Of a stretch of DNA of 64,000 nt, positions 35,320 to 43,960 are shown in pieces. A model generated the notes under the pieces. The model did not search any database, was not told the origin of the DNA, and was given only the letters and a program-made list of their open reading frames with translations. Source of the stretch: CAVUAT01 sp963848045 (GTDB lineage: Bacteria; Actinomycetota; Thermoleophilia; Solirubrobacterales; 70-9); contig CAWKCC010000002.1 of assembly GCA_963848045.1 (NCBI GenBank), forward strand, positions 1 to 64,000, given 5' to 3'. The translations under genes were made by a program, and so were the position numbers. Each line of letters opens with the position of its first letter. Position 1 is the first letter of the stretch.

Positions 35320-35562
35320 GTGGCGAGCGGCAACGGCAAGCGCAGGCCTCCACGGCCGAGGATCGAGATCGAGGCGCCGAGCGCATCTCCCGAGGAGGCG
35401 GCGGCGATCGCGGCGGCGCTGGAGCAGTTCCTGGCCGATACCGCCCCGGCCGCCGCGCCGCGCGACACGGTCAACCCCTGGCTGCGCGCCGCGCTCCGGG
35501 AGGGCACCGAGGCGAGGCGCCTCGAGATGGGCGCCGGATGGGGGCCGTCGGCCGGGGGCTGA
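35320..35562 (+). CDS. Acyl-CoA carboxylase epsilon-like subunit
   Basis: An 80-residue protein, PEEAAAIAAALEQFLADTAP, then NPWLRAALREGTEARRLEMG. The EEAAAIAAALE helix followed by a short conserved W/R block is characteristic of the small AccE-type proteins that follow the beta subunit in actinobacteria and help assemble the carboxylase. The location 8 bp after the beta gene fits. Confidence 0.75.
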   Translation: MASGNGKRRPPRPRIEIEAPSASPEEAAAIAAALEQFLADTAPAAAPRDTVNPWLRAALREGTEARRLEMGAGWGPSAGG

Positions 35563-35627
35563 GCTTGCCCTCGCCGCCCCGTTCCAATAGAACACGGGCC
35601 CAGGCTTGTCCCGACAGAGGAGGTTGA

Positions 35628-35837
35628 GTGGCCGTAGTCAAGATCATCGAGCTGGTGGGAAGCTCCAAGAAGTCCTCCGACGACGCCGCCCAGCAGGCGC
35701 TGAAGCAGGCGCAGAGCTCGCTGCGGAACATCCGCGCGATCGACGTGGTCTCGACCGGCCTGCGCGGCGACAACCTCGACGAGTGGCGCGCGCACGTGCG
35801 GGTCGCCTTCCTGGTCGAGGGGACCGAGATCGACTGA
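35628..35837 (+). CDS. Dodecin family flavin-binding protein
   Basis: A 69-residue protein, VVKIIELVGSSKKSSDDAAQ, ALKQAQSSLRNIRAIDVVST and RAHVRVAFLVEG, the complete dodecin fold. Dodecins form hollow dodecamers that store or buffer flavins (or CoA). AGGAGG lies just upstream of the GTG. The flavin monooxygenase downstream is separate, after two hairpins. Confidence 0.9.
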   Translation: MAVVKIIELVGSSKKSSDDAAQQALKQAQSSLRNIRAIDVVSTGLRGDNLDEWRAHVRVAFLVEGTEID

Positions 35838-35855
35838 GCAGCTCGAGGGAGGAGC

Positions 35856-35912
35856 GGGCGGGCCGCGCGACCCGCCCACCGAGCGGGCGGCGGGGAGATC
35901 CGCCGCCCGCTC
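35856..35912 (+). terminator. Tandem hairpins after dodecin
   Basis: Two stems lie between the dodecin and monooxygenase genes: GGGCGGG/CCCGCCC (35856-35877) and a 12-bp GAGCGGGCGGCG/CGCCGCCCGCTC (35881-35912, 8-nt loop). They probably end the carboxylase/dodecin transcript. Confidence 0.6.
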
Positions 35913-35946
35913 GCCCCAGCTCGCGCCGCGCTAGATTTCGGGGAAG

Positions 35947-37485
35947 ATGACGATCGGCTCCAGCAACGGCCAGCACAGGCCGCTCTCCGTGGGCGTCGTG
36001 GGCGGAGGGTTCGGCGGAGTCGGCATGGGGATCCGGCTGCAAGAGCAGGGCATCACCGACTTCACGATCTTCGAGCGGGGCGAGACGGTGGGCGGCGTCT
36101 GGCGCGCCAACACCTATCCGGGCGCGGCCTGCGACGTGCCCTCGCACCTGTACTCGTTCTCGTTCGCCCCCGGCGAGAACTGGTCGAGGCGCTACGCCCC
36201 CCAGGATGAGATCCTCGCCTATCTTCAGGATTGCGTGGAGCGGTTCGGGCTGGAGCCCCACCTGCGGCTCAACACCCAGGTGACCGACGCCGTCTTCGAC
36301 CCCGGCACGGGGCGCTGGACGCTGACCACGGCCGACGGCGAGGAGCAGAGCTTCGACGTCCTGGTCACCGCCTGCGGGCAGCTCACCAACCCCGCGACCC
36401 CCGCCATCCCCGGCCTCGAGGACTTCGCGGGCACAAGCTTTCACTCCGCCGAGTGGGATCACGACTGCGACCTCGGCGGCCGGAGGGTGGCCGTGATCGG
36501 GACGGGGGCGAGCGCGATCCAGTTCGTCCCCGAGATCGCCCCCGAGGTCGAGCAGCTGACCATCTACCAGCGCTCGGCGCCCTGGATCCTGCCCCGGCCC
36601 GATCGCGCCTACCGCGAGTGGGAGCGGCGGCTGTTCCGCGCCTTCCCGCCCAGGGTGGCGGCCGCGCGCCTGGGCAACTTCATGTTCTTCGAGATGGGCA
36701 CCTACGGCTTCACGGGCAGCGACTGGCTGATGAACCCGTTCAGCAGGGTCGCTGACTTCTCCCGCCGGCGCGCGCTCAGCGATCCCGAGCTGATCGAGAA
36801 GACCACTCCCGACTACGAGATGGGCTGCAAGCGGGTGCTGTTCACCAGCGACTGGTACCCCGCGCTGGAGCGCGACAACGTCGAGCTCGTCAACGGCGCG
36901 GTCGAGCGGATCACCACCGACGGCGTGGTCGGCCCCGACGGCGTCGAGCGCGCCGCCGACGTGATCATCTGGGGCACCGGCTTCGAGTCGCTCGACTTCG
37001 TGGCACCGATGAAGGTTCGCGGCCTCGATGGCCGGGAGCTGGGCGAGGTCTGGGCGGAGCGGCCCGAGGCCTACCTGGGCACCACGGTCACGGGCTTTCC
37101 CAACATGTTCGTGCTCTACGGGCCCAACACCAACCACGGCTCGGGCTCGGTCCCCTTCACCCTCGAGTGCCAGTTCAACTACGTGCTCGACGCGCTGCGG
37201 CGCCTGCGCGAGAAGGGCCTGCGCTACATCGAGCTGCGGCCCGAGGTGCAGGCGCGCTGGCGCGAGGAGATGGCCGAGCGCTCGGAGAGGACCAGGTGGA
37301 TCGCGGGCGGCTGCGCGAACTGGTATGTGAACGACGAGGGCGTCAACACCAACAACTGGCCCGGTCCGTGGCTGGAGTTCCGGCGGCGCACCCGCAAGAT
37401 CAACCCCGGCGACTACCGCGCGGTGCGCGGGATTCAGAGCGCCGCGGTCGGCGCCTCGACGCTGCCCTCGAGCCAGGCCTCGTAG
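35947..37485 (+). CDS. Flavin-containing (Baeyer-Villiger-type) monooxygenase
   Basis: A 512-residue two-dinucleotide oxygenase: VGVVGGGFGGVGMGIRLQEQ for FAD, FERGETVGGVWRANTYPGAA, then FAGTSFHSAEWD, matching the FxGxxxHxxxW[P/D] fingerprint of Baeyer-Villiger monooxygenases, and VAVIGTGASAIQFVPEIAP for NADPH. WGTGFESLDF and YGPNTNHGSGS follow near the C-terminus. It uses O2 and NADPH to insert oxygen next to ketones or oxidise other heteroatoms. The substrate is unknown. Its last 52 bp overlap the convergent gene. Confidence 0.88.
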   Translation: MTIGSSNGQHRPLSVGVVGGGFGGVGMGIRLQEQGITDFTIFERGETVGGVWRANTYPGAACDVPSHLYSFSFAPGENWSRRYAPQDEILAYLQDCVERFGLEPHLRLNTQVTDAVFDPGTGRWTLTTADGEEQSFDVLVTACGQLTNPATPAIPGLEDFAGTSFHSAEWDHDCDLGGRRVAVIGTGASAIQFVPEIAPEVEQLTIYQRSAPWILPRPDRAYREWERRLFRAFPPRVAAARLGNFMFFEMGTYGFTGSDWLMNPFSRVADFSRRRALSDPELIEKTTPDYEMGCKRVLFTSDWYPALERDNVELVNGAVERITTDGVVGPDGVERAADVIIWGTGFESLDFVAPMKVRGLDGRELGEVWAERPEAYLGTTVTGFPNMFVLYGPNTNHGSGSVPFTLECQFNYVLDALRRLREKGLRYIELRPEVQARWREEMAERSERTRWIAGGCANWYVNDEGVNTNNWPGPWLEFRRRTRKINPGDYRAVRGIQSAAVGASTLPSSQAS

Positions 37486-38381
37486 ACCGCCTGCACGATC
37501 GCCAGGTCCTGGATCGCCAGGCCGGTCGAGTCGAACAGCGTTGTCTCCGCGGGCGACCCTCGGCCCGGCGCGGCACCGGTGATCACCTCGCCGATCTGCG
37601 TCACCTGCTCGCGGCTGACGACGCCGGCATCAACGGCATGGGCCAGCTCTCCACCGACGCTCGCCTGTGCCCACTCGTCGCAGAAGAGCCGGCAGCGCTC
37701 CAGCGCGCCGAGCTCGAGCTCGGCCTTGCCGTGCGCGTCGGCGCCCAGCGCGGCCAGATGCTGGCCGGGGCGCAGCTCGGCGGCGGCGATCACCGGGCGC
37801 TCGCCCGGCGTCACCGTGACCACGACGTCCTGGGCGGCCGCCTGTTCGCGCGAGCCGCTGCTCCAGCCGAGCTCGGCGGCCAGCGCCTCGGCGGCGTGCG
37901 CGCGGGGATCGTGGCAGACGCCCTCGCCGTAGCCGACCGCGGCCAGGCAGCGCGCAGCCCAGGCCCCGTTCACCCCGCAGCCGATCAGCCCGACGCCACC
38001 GGCGCCCTCGGCGGCCAGCACCTGAGCCGAGACCGCAGCCGCCGCTCCGGTGCGAAGCGAGGTGACCGAGGCGCACTCGATCACCGCCAGCTCCTCCCCG
38101 GTCCCGGCGTCGGAGAGCAGCACCAGGCCGCGGACCACCGGGAGCCCGCGCTCGCTGTTGCCGGGGAAGGAGGTCACCCACTTGAGGATCGCCAGGCCGT
38201 CGCCGCGCGCCGGCATCGCCCGGAAGTCCCCGTGGGGCGGTGCGTCGAGGTAGACCTTCGGCGGCATCGCCCACTCGCCGCGGGCATGGAGCTCGAATGC
38301 CCGGCGGGTGCGCTCGACCGCCGTCGCCGCGTCGATCGCGGCAAACACCGCCTCGCCCGAGATCACCGGTATCTCGCTCAC
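37434..38381 (-). CDS. Ornithine cyclodeaminase/mu-crystallin family protein
   Basis: About 315 residues. MPPKVYLDAPPHGDFRAMPA, LAILKWVTSFPGNSERGLPV, VRGLVLLSDAGTGEELAVIE, TSLRTGAAAAVSAQVLA and GVGLIGCGVNGAWAARCLAA (the NAD motif) are the family pattern. Members deaminate ornithine or reduce ketimines or pyrroline carboxylates. The GTG start is at 38381. The tail overlaps the FMO tail by 52 bp on opposite strands. Confidence 0.83.
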   Translation of the reverse strand: MSEIPVISGEAVFAAIDAATAVERTRRAFELHARGEWAMPPKVYLDAPPHGDFRAMPARGDGLAILKWVTSFPGNSERGLPVVRGLVLLSDAGTGEELAVIECASVTSLRTGAAAAVSAQVLAAEGAGGVGLIGCGVNGAWAARCLAAVGYGEGVCHDPRAHAAEALAAELGWSSGSREQAAAQDVVVTVTPGERPVIAAAELRPGQHLAALGADAHGKAELELGALERCRLFCDEWAQASVGGELAHAVDAGVVSREQVTQIGEVITGAAPGRGSPAETTLFDSTGLAIQDLAIVQAVYEAWLEGSVEAPTAAL

Positions 38382-38480
38382 GGGACGATCTTCGCGCGAA
38401 CCCGATTGCGCCGCGGCGTCGTGGGCCGAGCCCGGTGGGCGCCCTTGCCATGACAGCCCCCGGTGAGTACGCTTGATCCC

Positions 38481-39338
38481 GTGCGAGTCAGGGGAACGCC
38501 GCTTTCGATGCTGGTCGCGATCGCCTCGCTTCTGGCTGCCTCGTCGGCCCACGGAGCGGTCACCATCGGCAGCAGTCTCGCCACGCCGGGCAACGACAAC
38601 ATGCCCGGCTGCAACATTCCCTGCACCACGGCCAACCTGTCGCTGATCGCGGCGAACCAGGCCCCCGGCGGGCTGGTCTCACCGACCAACGGCACCGTCA
38701 CGAGCTGGCGCGTGGGATCGGGCAGCTCCGGCAACCTGGTCAGCCTGCGGGTGCTGCGCCCCGGGCCTTCGCTGAGCTTCACGGGAGTGGGGACGAGCGC
38801 CTTCGGCACGACCGTCAGCGGGATCGCCGGGCCGTTCCCCGCCTCGCTGCCGATCCAGGCGGGCGACTCGATCGGCCTCGACAACCCCAACGCGGCCCTG
38901 GTGCTGGGCGTCAATCCCGGCGCCTCGCAGGTCTACTGGAACCTGCCGCCGCTCGCGGACGGCACGATCCGGACAGGAACGCCGGGGGTCTCGCGCGAGA
39001 CCCTCGTCCAGGCGGTCGTCGAGCCCGACAACGTGCTCACGATCCAGCGCATCGCCCGCAACAAGAAGAAGGGCCTGGCGAGGCTCTCCGTCAGCGTCCC
39101 CAACGGCGGCACCCTCGTGCTCGGCGGCATCCTCGTCAAGGTCGGCGGGCCGAGCACGATCGCCGACAAGAGCACCATCCAGCTCACCGTCAAGGCGAAA
39201 GGCAAGAAGGCCAAGCAGCTGAAGAAGACGGGCAAGGTGGGCGTCAAGCCGCTGCTCACCTTCACGCCGACCTTCGGCGCCGCCCGCACCCAGGCGGTCA
39301 AGCTGAAGCTGAAGAGGAGAACGAAGAAGAAGCGCTGA
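38481..39338 (+). CDS. Secreted protein with Lys/Arg-rich tail, relative of 1-381
   Basis: About 285 residues. The signal sequence (MRVRGTPLSMLVAIASLLAA, ASSAHGA) comes before a beta domain (NLSLIAANQAPGGLVSPTNG, SWRVGSGSSGNLVSLRVLRP, FPASLPIQAGDSIGL), and a final region begins VSVPNGGTLVLGGILVKVGG and ends KLKLKRRTKKKR. The last ~85 residues match the 1-381 partial protein. GTG 38481 is preferred because it gives a standard signal; GTG 38463 is the alternative. Surface binding is inferred; the function is unknown. Confidence 0.7.
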   Translation: MRVRGTPLSMLVAIASLLAASSAHGAVTIGSSLATPGNDNMPGCNIPCTTANLSLIAANQAPGGLVSPTNGTVTSWRVGSGSSGNLVSLRVLRPGPSLSFTGVGTSAFGTTVSGIAGPFPASLPIQAGDSIGLDNPNAALVLGVNPGASQVYWNLPPLADGTIRTGTPGVSRETLVQAVVEPDNVLTIQRIARNKKKGLARLSVSVPNGGTLVLGGILVKVGGPSTIADKSTIQLTVKAKGKKAKQLKKTGKVGVKPLLTFTPTFGAARTQAVKLKLKRRTKKKR

Positions 39339-39538
39339 GCGGCCCGATCGCGGCCGCCGGGGTGCCCCCATGCCGACGTGAGCGGGGCCGGCCCGGCGGG
39401 GGCGAGGGCGCTGGTCTTCGTGGCGGGCGCACCCTGAACGCTCACCCTCGCCGAATCCCCCTAAACTCGATCAGGTTTGCTAGATTGACCCCCGCAGCAG
39501 GCCAGCGCCGCGCACGTCCCCGACGAAAGAGGCCCGCG

Positions 39539-41428
39539 ATGGAGCCCGTTTCCGCACCCGCGAAGGACTCCCCCAAGCAGCCCGAGCTCGACCAGGACCT
39601 GGGCAAGGAGCAGCGGGGCAAGCCCGGGCGCGGATCGCTCGAGAACCCGGAGGTCTACGACAACGTCCCCGGCTACGCGATCCCGATCATCGAGCACGAG
39701 TTCGACGACTTCGACACCGAGGCCGCCGGCTTCCTGCGCGAGGAGCAGAGCGAGGAGCAGTTCATCGGCTTCCGCCTCAAGCAGGGCGTCTACGGCCAGC
39801 GCCAGCCCGATGTGCAGATGGTGCGCATCAAGCTGCCCTTCGGCGGGGTCACGCCCGAGCAGATGGAGATGCTCGCCGAGGTGGTCGATCGCTGGGCTCC
39901 GCTCCGCAGGGGCCACATCACGACTCGCCAGAACATCCAGATCCACCACATCCCGCTCGCCGACATGGCCGAGCTGATCCGCGAGATCAGCTCGGTGGGC
40001 CTGTCGTCGCGTGAGGGCTGCGGCAACACGGTTCGCAACGTCACCGGCGACCCCTGGGCCGGCGTCACCGAGGGCGAGCTGTTCGACGTCACCCCCTACC
40101 TGGTCGCCTATGTGCGCTACTTCGTGCGCCACCCGACCACCCAGCTGATGCCGCGAAAGGTGAAGACGGCGTTCACGGCCACCGATGAGGACCGGGCGAT
40201 CACCGGCATCCACGACATCGGCTTCATCCCGCGCGAGCGCGAGATCGAGGGACGCGGCAGGGTCAGGGGGGTCGAGGTCAGGGTCGGCGGCGGCACCTCG
40301 ATCATGCCCCGCGTCGCCCCCACGCTCTACGAGTTCGTGGAGGTGGACAACGGCGACTACCTCAAGGTCTCCGAGGCGGTCTTCCGCATCTTCGACCGCC
40401 AGGAGTGGCTGCGCGTCAACCGCGCCCGCGCCCGGATCAAGGTGCTGGTGGACAAGATCGGCATCGACGCCTTCCGCGAGATGGTCGACGAGGAGCTGCG
40501 GGGCGACTGGGCGGCCGAGCGCGACTTCTCGATCGACCACATGCTGTTCATCGACGACGAGGAGGCGAGCGCGCCGGCCCCGCCGGCCGTGCCCTCCGCG
40601 CCGAACGGCGAGCGCAGCGACTTCGACCGCTTCCTCGAGGCCAACGTCAGCCCCCAGCGCCAGCCGGGGTTCTCGACGGTGCAGGTCAAGGTGACGCGCG
40701 GCGACCTCAGCCCCGAGCAGTTCCGCGGCCTCGCCGCGATCATGCGCACCCACACGGGCGGCTACGCGCGCACCACGGTGCACCAGAACCTGCTCCTGCG
40801 CTGGGTTCGCGACGAGGCGCTGCACGACGTCTATCGCGCCCTCGGCGAGCTCGGGCTCGATCAGGCCGGAGCCGACGAGATCACCGACGTGATCAGCTGT
40901 CCCGGCACGGACTCGTGCAAGCTCGGCATCACCAGCTCGATGGGGCTCAATCGCGCGGTCCAGGAGCGGATCGAGCAGATGGGCATCACCGACCCGCTCA
41001 CCCGCCGCGTCCACATCAAGATGTCGGGCTGCCCCAACGGCTGCAGCCAGCACCACATCGCCAACATCGGCTTCTACGGCGCCTCGATCAAGGTCGGCGA
41101 CCACACGATCCCGGCCTACATCGCCCACCTCGGCGGCAACTACGAGGGCGGCGAGGTGATCTACGGTCACCGCCTCAAGGCGCGGCTGCCCGCCAAGCGC
41201 GTGCCCGAGGCGGTCGAGCGCTGGCTGCGCCTCTATGAAAGCGAGCGCGAAGGCGACGAGGCCTTCAACGACTTCGTCGAGCGGGTCGGCACCGACAGCT
41301 TCGAAGAGCGGGTCTCGGACCTGAAGATGCCCGTCGAGTTCAACGCCGAGAACCTCACGCACTTCATCGACTGGAATCGCTCCGAGCCCTACAAGGTCGA
41401 GCGCGGCGAGGGCGAGTGCGCGGTCTGA
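39539..41428 (+). CDS. Ferredoxin-dependent sulfite (nitrite) reductase-like
   Basis: A 629-residue siroheme/4Fe-4S reductase. Two half-domains carry RRGHITTRQNIQIHHIPLAD with SREGCGNTVRNVTGDPWAGV, and GYARTTVHQNLLLRWVRDEA with SCPGTDSCKLGIT and SGCPNGCSQHH. The Cys at ~454, 460, 498 and 502 ligate the cluster and siroheme. The cysH, sat and cysC genes downstream show that the substrate is sulfite. The 200-bp leader has no gene; AAAC-TCGATCAG-GTTT and a TAGATT segment at ~39466-39487 may be the promoter region. ATG 39539 has GAAAGAGG upstream. Confidence 0.88.
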   Translation: MEPVSAPAKDSPKQPELDQDLGKEQRGKPGRGSLENPEVYDNVPGYAIPIIEHEFDDFDTEAAGFLREEQSEEQFIGFRLKQGVYGQRQPDVQMVRIKLPFGGVTPEQMEMLAEVVDRWAPLRRGHITTRQNIQIHHIPLADMAELIREISSVGLSSREGCGNTVRNVTGDPWAGVTEGELFDVTPYLVAYVRYFVRHPTTQLMPRKVKTAFTATDEDRAITGIHDIGFIPREREIEGRGRVRGVEVRVGGGTSIMPRVAPTLYEFVEVDNGDYLKVSEAVFRIFDRQEWLRVNRARARIKVLVDKIGIDAFREMVDEELRGDWAAERDFSIDHMLFIDDEEASAPAPPAVPSAPNGERSDFDRFLEANVSPQRQPGFSTVQVKVTRGDLSPEQFRGLAAIMRTHTGGYARTTVHQNLLLRWVRDEALHDVYRALGELGLDQAGADEITDVISCPGTDSCKLGITSSMGLNRAVQERIEQMGITDPLTRRVHIKMSGCPNGCSQHHIANIGFYGASIKVGDHTIPAYIAHLGGNYEGGEVIYGHRLKARLPAKRVPEAVERWLRLYESEREGDEAFNDFVERVGTDSFEERVSDLKMPVEFNAENLTHFIDWNRSEPYKVERGEGECAV

Positions 41429-42186
41429 TCTTGGATACCTCCTCCACCATCGAGCCGAACGCGGCCACGGCCCCCGCCTCGCTGCAGCCCGCAGGCGGCG
41501 GTGGCGCCGTGGCGTTCGACCCCGGGCGCGCCTCGGAGCAGCTCGAGTCGGCGACGGCCGAGCAGGCGCTGCGCTGGGCACTGGAGACCTTCAGCCCCAG
41601 GATGTACATCGCCGCCTCGTTCCAGAAGACCAGCTCGGTGACGGTGCACATGGCGACGCAGCTCAATCCTGAGGCGCGCTTCTTCTACCTCGACACCGAC
41701 CTTCTGTTTCCCGAGACCTACGAGACCAAGGACCGCCTCGAGCAGCGCTACGGGATCAGGTTCCATCGCTACAGCTCGATCACGCTCGAGCAGCAGGCCG
41801 GCCGCTACGGCGAGCAGCTCTGGGCCCGCGACCCCGACGGCTGCTGCGGGATCCGCAAGGTCGACCCGATGCGCTCGGCCCTCTCGGCGGTGGACTGCTG
41901 GGTCTCGGGCATCCGCCGCCAGGACTCGCAGACCCGCGCCGGCGCGCCCAAGTTCGCCTGGGACAAGCGCTTCGGCCTCTGGAAGCTGAACCCGCTGGCC
42001 GACTGGTCCGAGCAGGACGTCTGGCGCTACATCGCCGACAACGACATCCCCTACAACCCCCTGCACGACCAGGGCTATCCATCGATCGGCTGCACGCACT
42101 GCACCCGCAGACCGGGGGCCGGCGAGGATCCGCGCTCGGGACGCTGGGCCGGCACCGCCAAGACCGAGTGCGGGCTGCACGGCTGA
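41416..42186 (+). CDS. cysH: APS/PAPS reductase
   Basis: A 256-residue PP-loop-fold reductase: ALRWALETFSPRMYIAASFQ, FFYLDTDLLFPETYE, DGCCGIRKVDPMRSAL, GIRRQDSQTRAGAP, GYPSIGCTHCTRRPG and KTECGLHG. The CC...CxxC cysteines bind a 4Fe-4S cluster, so it likely reduces APS, and the final ECGLH carries the catalytic Cys. It overlaps the sulfite-reductase stop by 13 bp. Confidence 0.9.
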   Translation: MRGLILDTSSTIEPNAATAPASLQPAGGGGAVAFDPGRASEQLESATAEQALRWALETFSPRMYIAASFQKTSSVTVHMATQLNPEARFFYLDTDLLFPETYETKDRLEQRYGIRFHRYSSITLEQQAGRYGEQLWARDPDGCCGIRKVDPMRSALSAVDCWVSGIRRQDSQTRAGAPKFAWDKRFGLWKLNPLADWSEQDVWRYIADNDIPYNPLHDQGYPSIGCTHCTRRPGAGEDPRSGRWAGTAKTECGLHG

Positions 42187-42242
42187 GCTTTTCAGGCCTC
42201 AGCCGAACGACGAAACCGACTATCGCTAACCTGCCCCGCTTC

Positions 42243-43304
42243 GTGCCCACCTCCCTGCAACTGAACGAGCGCCAGACGGCCGACTTCGAGATGATCGGCA
42301 ACGGCGGCTTCGCCCCCCTCACCGGCCCCCAGGGCCACGAGGATTGGCGCAGCGTCTGCGAGAAGATGACCCTGGCCTCGGGCGAGTACTGGCCGATCCC
42401 GATCACCCTCGCCACCGACCTCGAGGTCTCCGAGGGCGACACCGTCGAGATCAGCAGCGACGAGGGCGAGGAGCTGGGCGCCCTGACCGTGTCGGAGATC
42501 TTCGAGCGTGACATCGACCAGGAGGCCGAGCAGGTCTATCTGACGACGGACACCGAGCATCCCGGCGTCGCCGCCCTGCATGAGGAGGGCGCTCGCTGCA
42601 TCGCCGGCACCTACGAGGTCAGGGCGCTGCCCAGCCACGAGGACGCCTTCAGCAAGCGCTACCTGAGCCCCGAGGAGTCACGCAAGGCCTTCGCCGATCG
42701 CGGCTGGAAGCGCGTCGTCGCCTTCCAGACGCGCAACCCGATCCACCGCGCCCACGAGTACATCACCAAGGCCGCGCTGGAGATCACCGACGGGCTGATG
42801 ATCCACCCGCTGATCGGCAAGACCAAGGAGGGCGACATCCCCCCCGAGGTGCGGATGCACTGCTACGAGGTGCTGATGGAGGACTACTACCCCGACGACC
42901 GCGTGATCCTCAACGTCTTCCCCTCCAAGATGCACTACGCGGGCCCCCGCGAGGCGGTGCTGCACGCGATCGCGCGGCGCAACTACGGCGCCACCCACTT
43001 CATCGTCGGCCGCGACCACGCCGGCGTCGGCGATTACTACGGCACCTACGACGCCCAGAGGATCTTCGACGACCTCGACATCGACAAACTCGGCATCCAG
43101 CCGCTCTTCTTCGAGCACAGCTTCTGGTGCGACAAGTGCGAGGGCATGGCATCGGGCAAGACCTGCCCGCACGGCCCCGACGCGCACGTCTTCCTCAGCG
43201 GCACCAAGGTCCGGGAGATGCTCGGGAACGGCGAGCTCCCCCCTCAGGAGTTCAGCCGCCCCGAGGTAGCGCAGATCCTGATCGACGCCTACAGCAAGGC
43301 CTAG
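42243..43304 (+). CDS. sat: Sulfate adenylyltransferase (ATP sulfurylase)
   Basis: About 353 residues. AFQTRNPIHRAHEYITKAAL holds the QTRNPxHRxHE motif, HPLIGKTKEGDIPPEVRMHC, FPSKMHYAGPREAVLHAIAR, HFIVGRDHAGVGDYYGTYDA follow. A four-Cys/His segment (FWCDKCEGMASGKTCPHG) is typical of the single-chain form. It makes APS from sulfate and ATP. The GTG start at 42243 gives MPTSLQLNERQ, and the cysC gene comes ~100 bp later. Confidence 0.92.
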   Translation: MPTSLQLNERQTADFEMIGNGGFAPLTGPQGHEDWRSVCEKMTLASGEYWPIPITLATDLEVSEGDTVEISSDEGEELGALTVSEIFERDIDQEAEQVYLTTDTEHPGVAALHEEGARCIAGTYEVRALPSHEDAFSKRYLSPEESRKAFADRGWKRVVAFQTRNPIHRAHEYITKAALEITDGLMIHPLIGKTKEGDIPPEVRMHCYEVLMEDYYPDDRVILNVFPSKMHYAGPREAVLHAIARRNYGATHFIVGRDHAGVGDYYGTYDAQRIFDDLDIDKLGIQPLFFEHSFWCDKCEGMASGKTCPHGPDAHVFLSGTKVREMLGNGELPPQEFSRPEVAQILIDAYSKA

Positions 43305-43402
43305 GCACCCTCGAGCCGAGCGGCCCGACTCCTCTACCCTGGGCGACACGAACTTTGTGGACTGTGCGGATCAAATGAGACGACAAGGAGAGAAGCCTTC
43401 CG

Positions 43403-43960
43403 ATGGCCAACGAAAATGACAAGGGATTCACCCTCTGGTTCACCGGGCTCTCCGGAGCCGGCAAGACGACCATCTCCAAGCTGGTCGAGCAGGAGCTGCA
43501 CCAGCGGCGCAATCGCCTCGAGATCCTCGACGGCGACATCGTCCGCGAGAACCTCTCCAAGGGCCTCGGCTTCTCCAAGGAGGATCGCGACACCAACATC
43601 CGCCGCATCGCCTTCGTCGCCGACCTGCTCAGCCGCAACGGCGTGCCGGTGATCACCGCCGCGATCTCGCCCTACCGCGAGATCCGCGACGAGGCGCGCG
43701 AGACGATGGGCGACCGCTTCATCGAGGTGTTCGTGAAGGCATCGGTCGAGGTCTGCGCGGAGCGCGACGTCAAGGGCCTCTACGCGAAGGCCTTCTCGGG
43801 TGAGATCAAGGAGTTCACCGGCGTCTCGGACCCCTACGAGGAGCCGCTCGACGCGGAGATCGTGCTCGACACCGAGAACGAGACCCCCGAGGAGTCCGCG
43901 GGCAGGCTGATCGCGCTGCTCGAGGAGCGCCAGCTGATCCCGGCCGCCCAGCCCGCCTAG
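43403..43960 (+). CDS. cysC: Adenylylsulfate kinase
   Basis: A 185-residue kinase: FTGLSGAGKTT (P-loop), LEILDGDIVRENLSKGLGFS, NIRRIAFVADLLSRNGVPVI and RDVKGLYAKAFSGEIKEFTG. It phosphorylates APS to PAPS. With an APS-type reductase beside it, PAPS is probably made mainly for sulfotransfer (such as the 28365 enzyme). AAGGAG precedes the ATG. The stop overlaps the convergent PHP gene. Confidence 0.92.
   Translation: MANENDKGFTLWFTGLSGAGKTTISKLVEQELHQRRNRLEILDGDIVRENLSKGLGFSKEDRDTNIRRIAFVADLLSRNGVPVITAAISPYREIRDEARETMGDRFIEVFVKASVEVCAERDVKGLYAKAFSGEIKEFTGVSDPYEEPLDAEIVLDTENETPEESAGRLIALLEERQLIPAAQPA

Noticed and set aside
33716..35386. A long minus-strand open frame under the carboxylase beta gene
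   Set aside because: His/Val/Gly-rich shadow of a clear coding gene; no domain.
39339..39538. Riboswitch upstream of the sulfite reductase gene
   Set aside because: The leader is GC-rich without a recognisable SAM or other riboswitch core; only a promoter-like stretch is visible.
39461..41581. A 706-codon minus-strand open frame under the sulfite reductase
   Set aside because: It mirrors the well-supported reductase and has no conserved domain.
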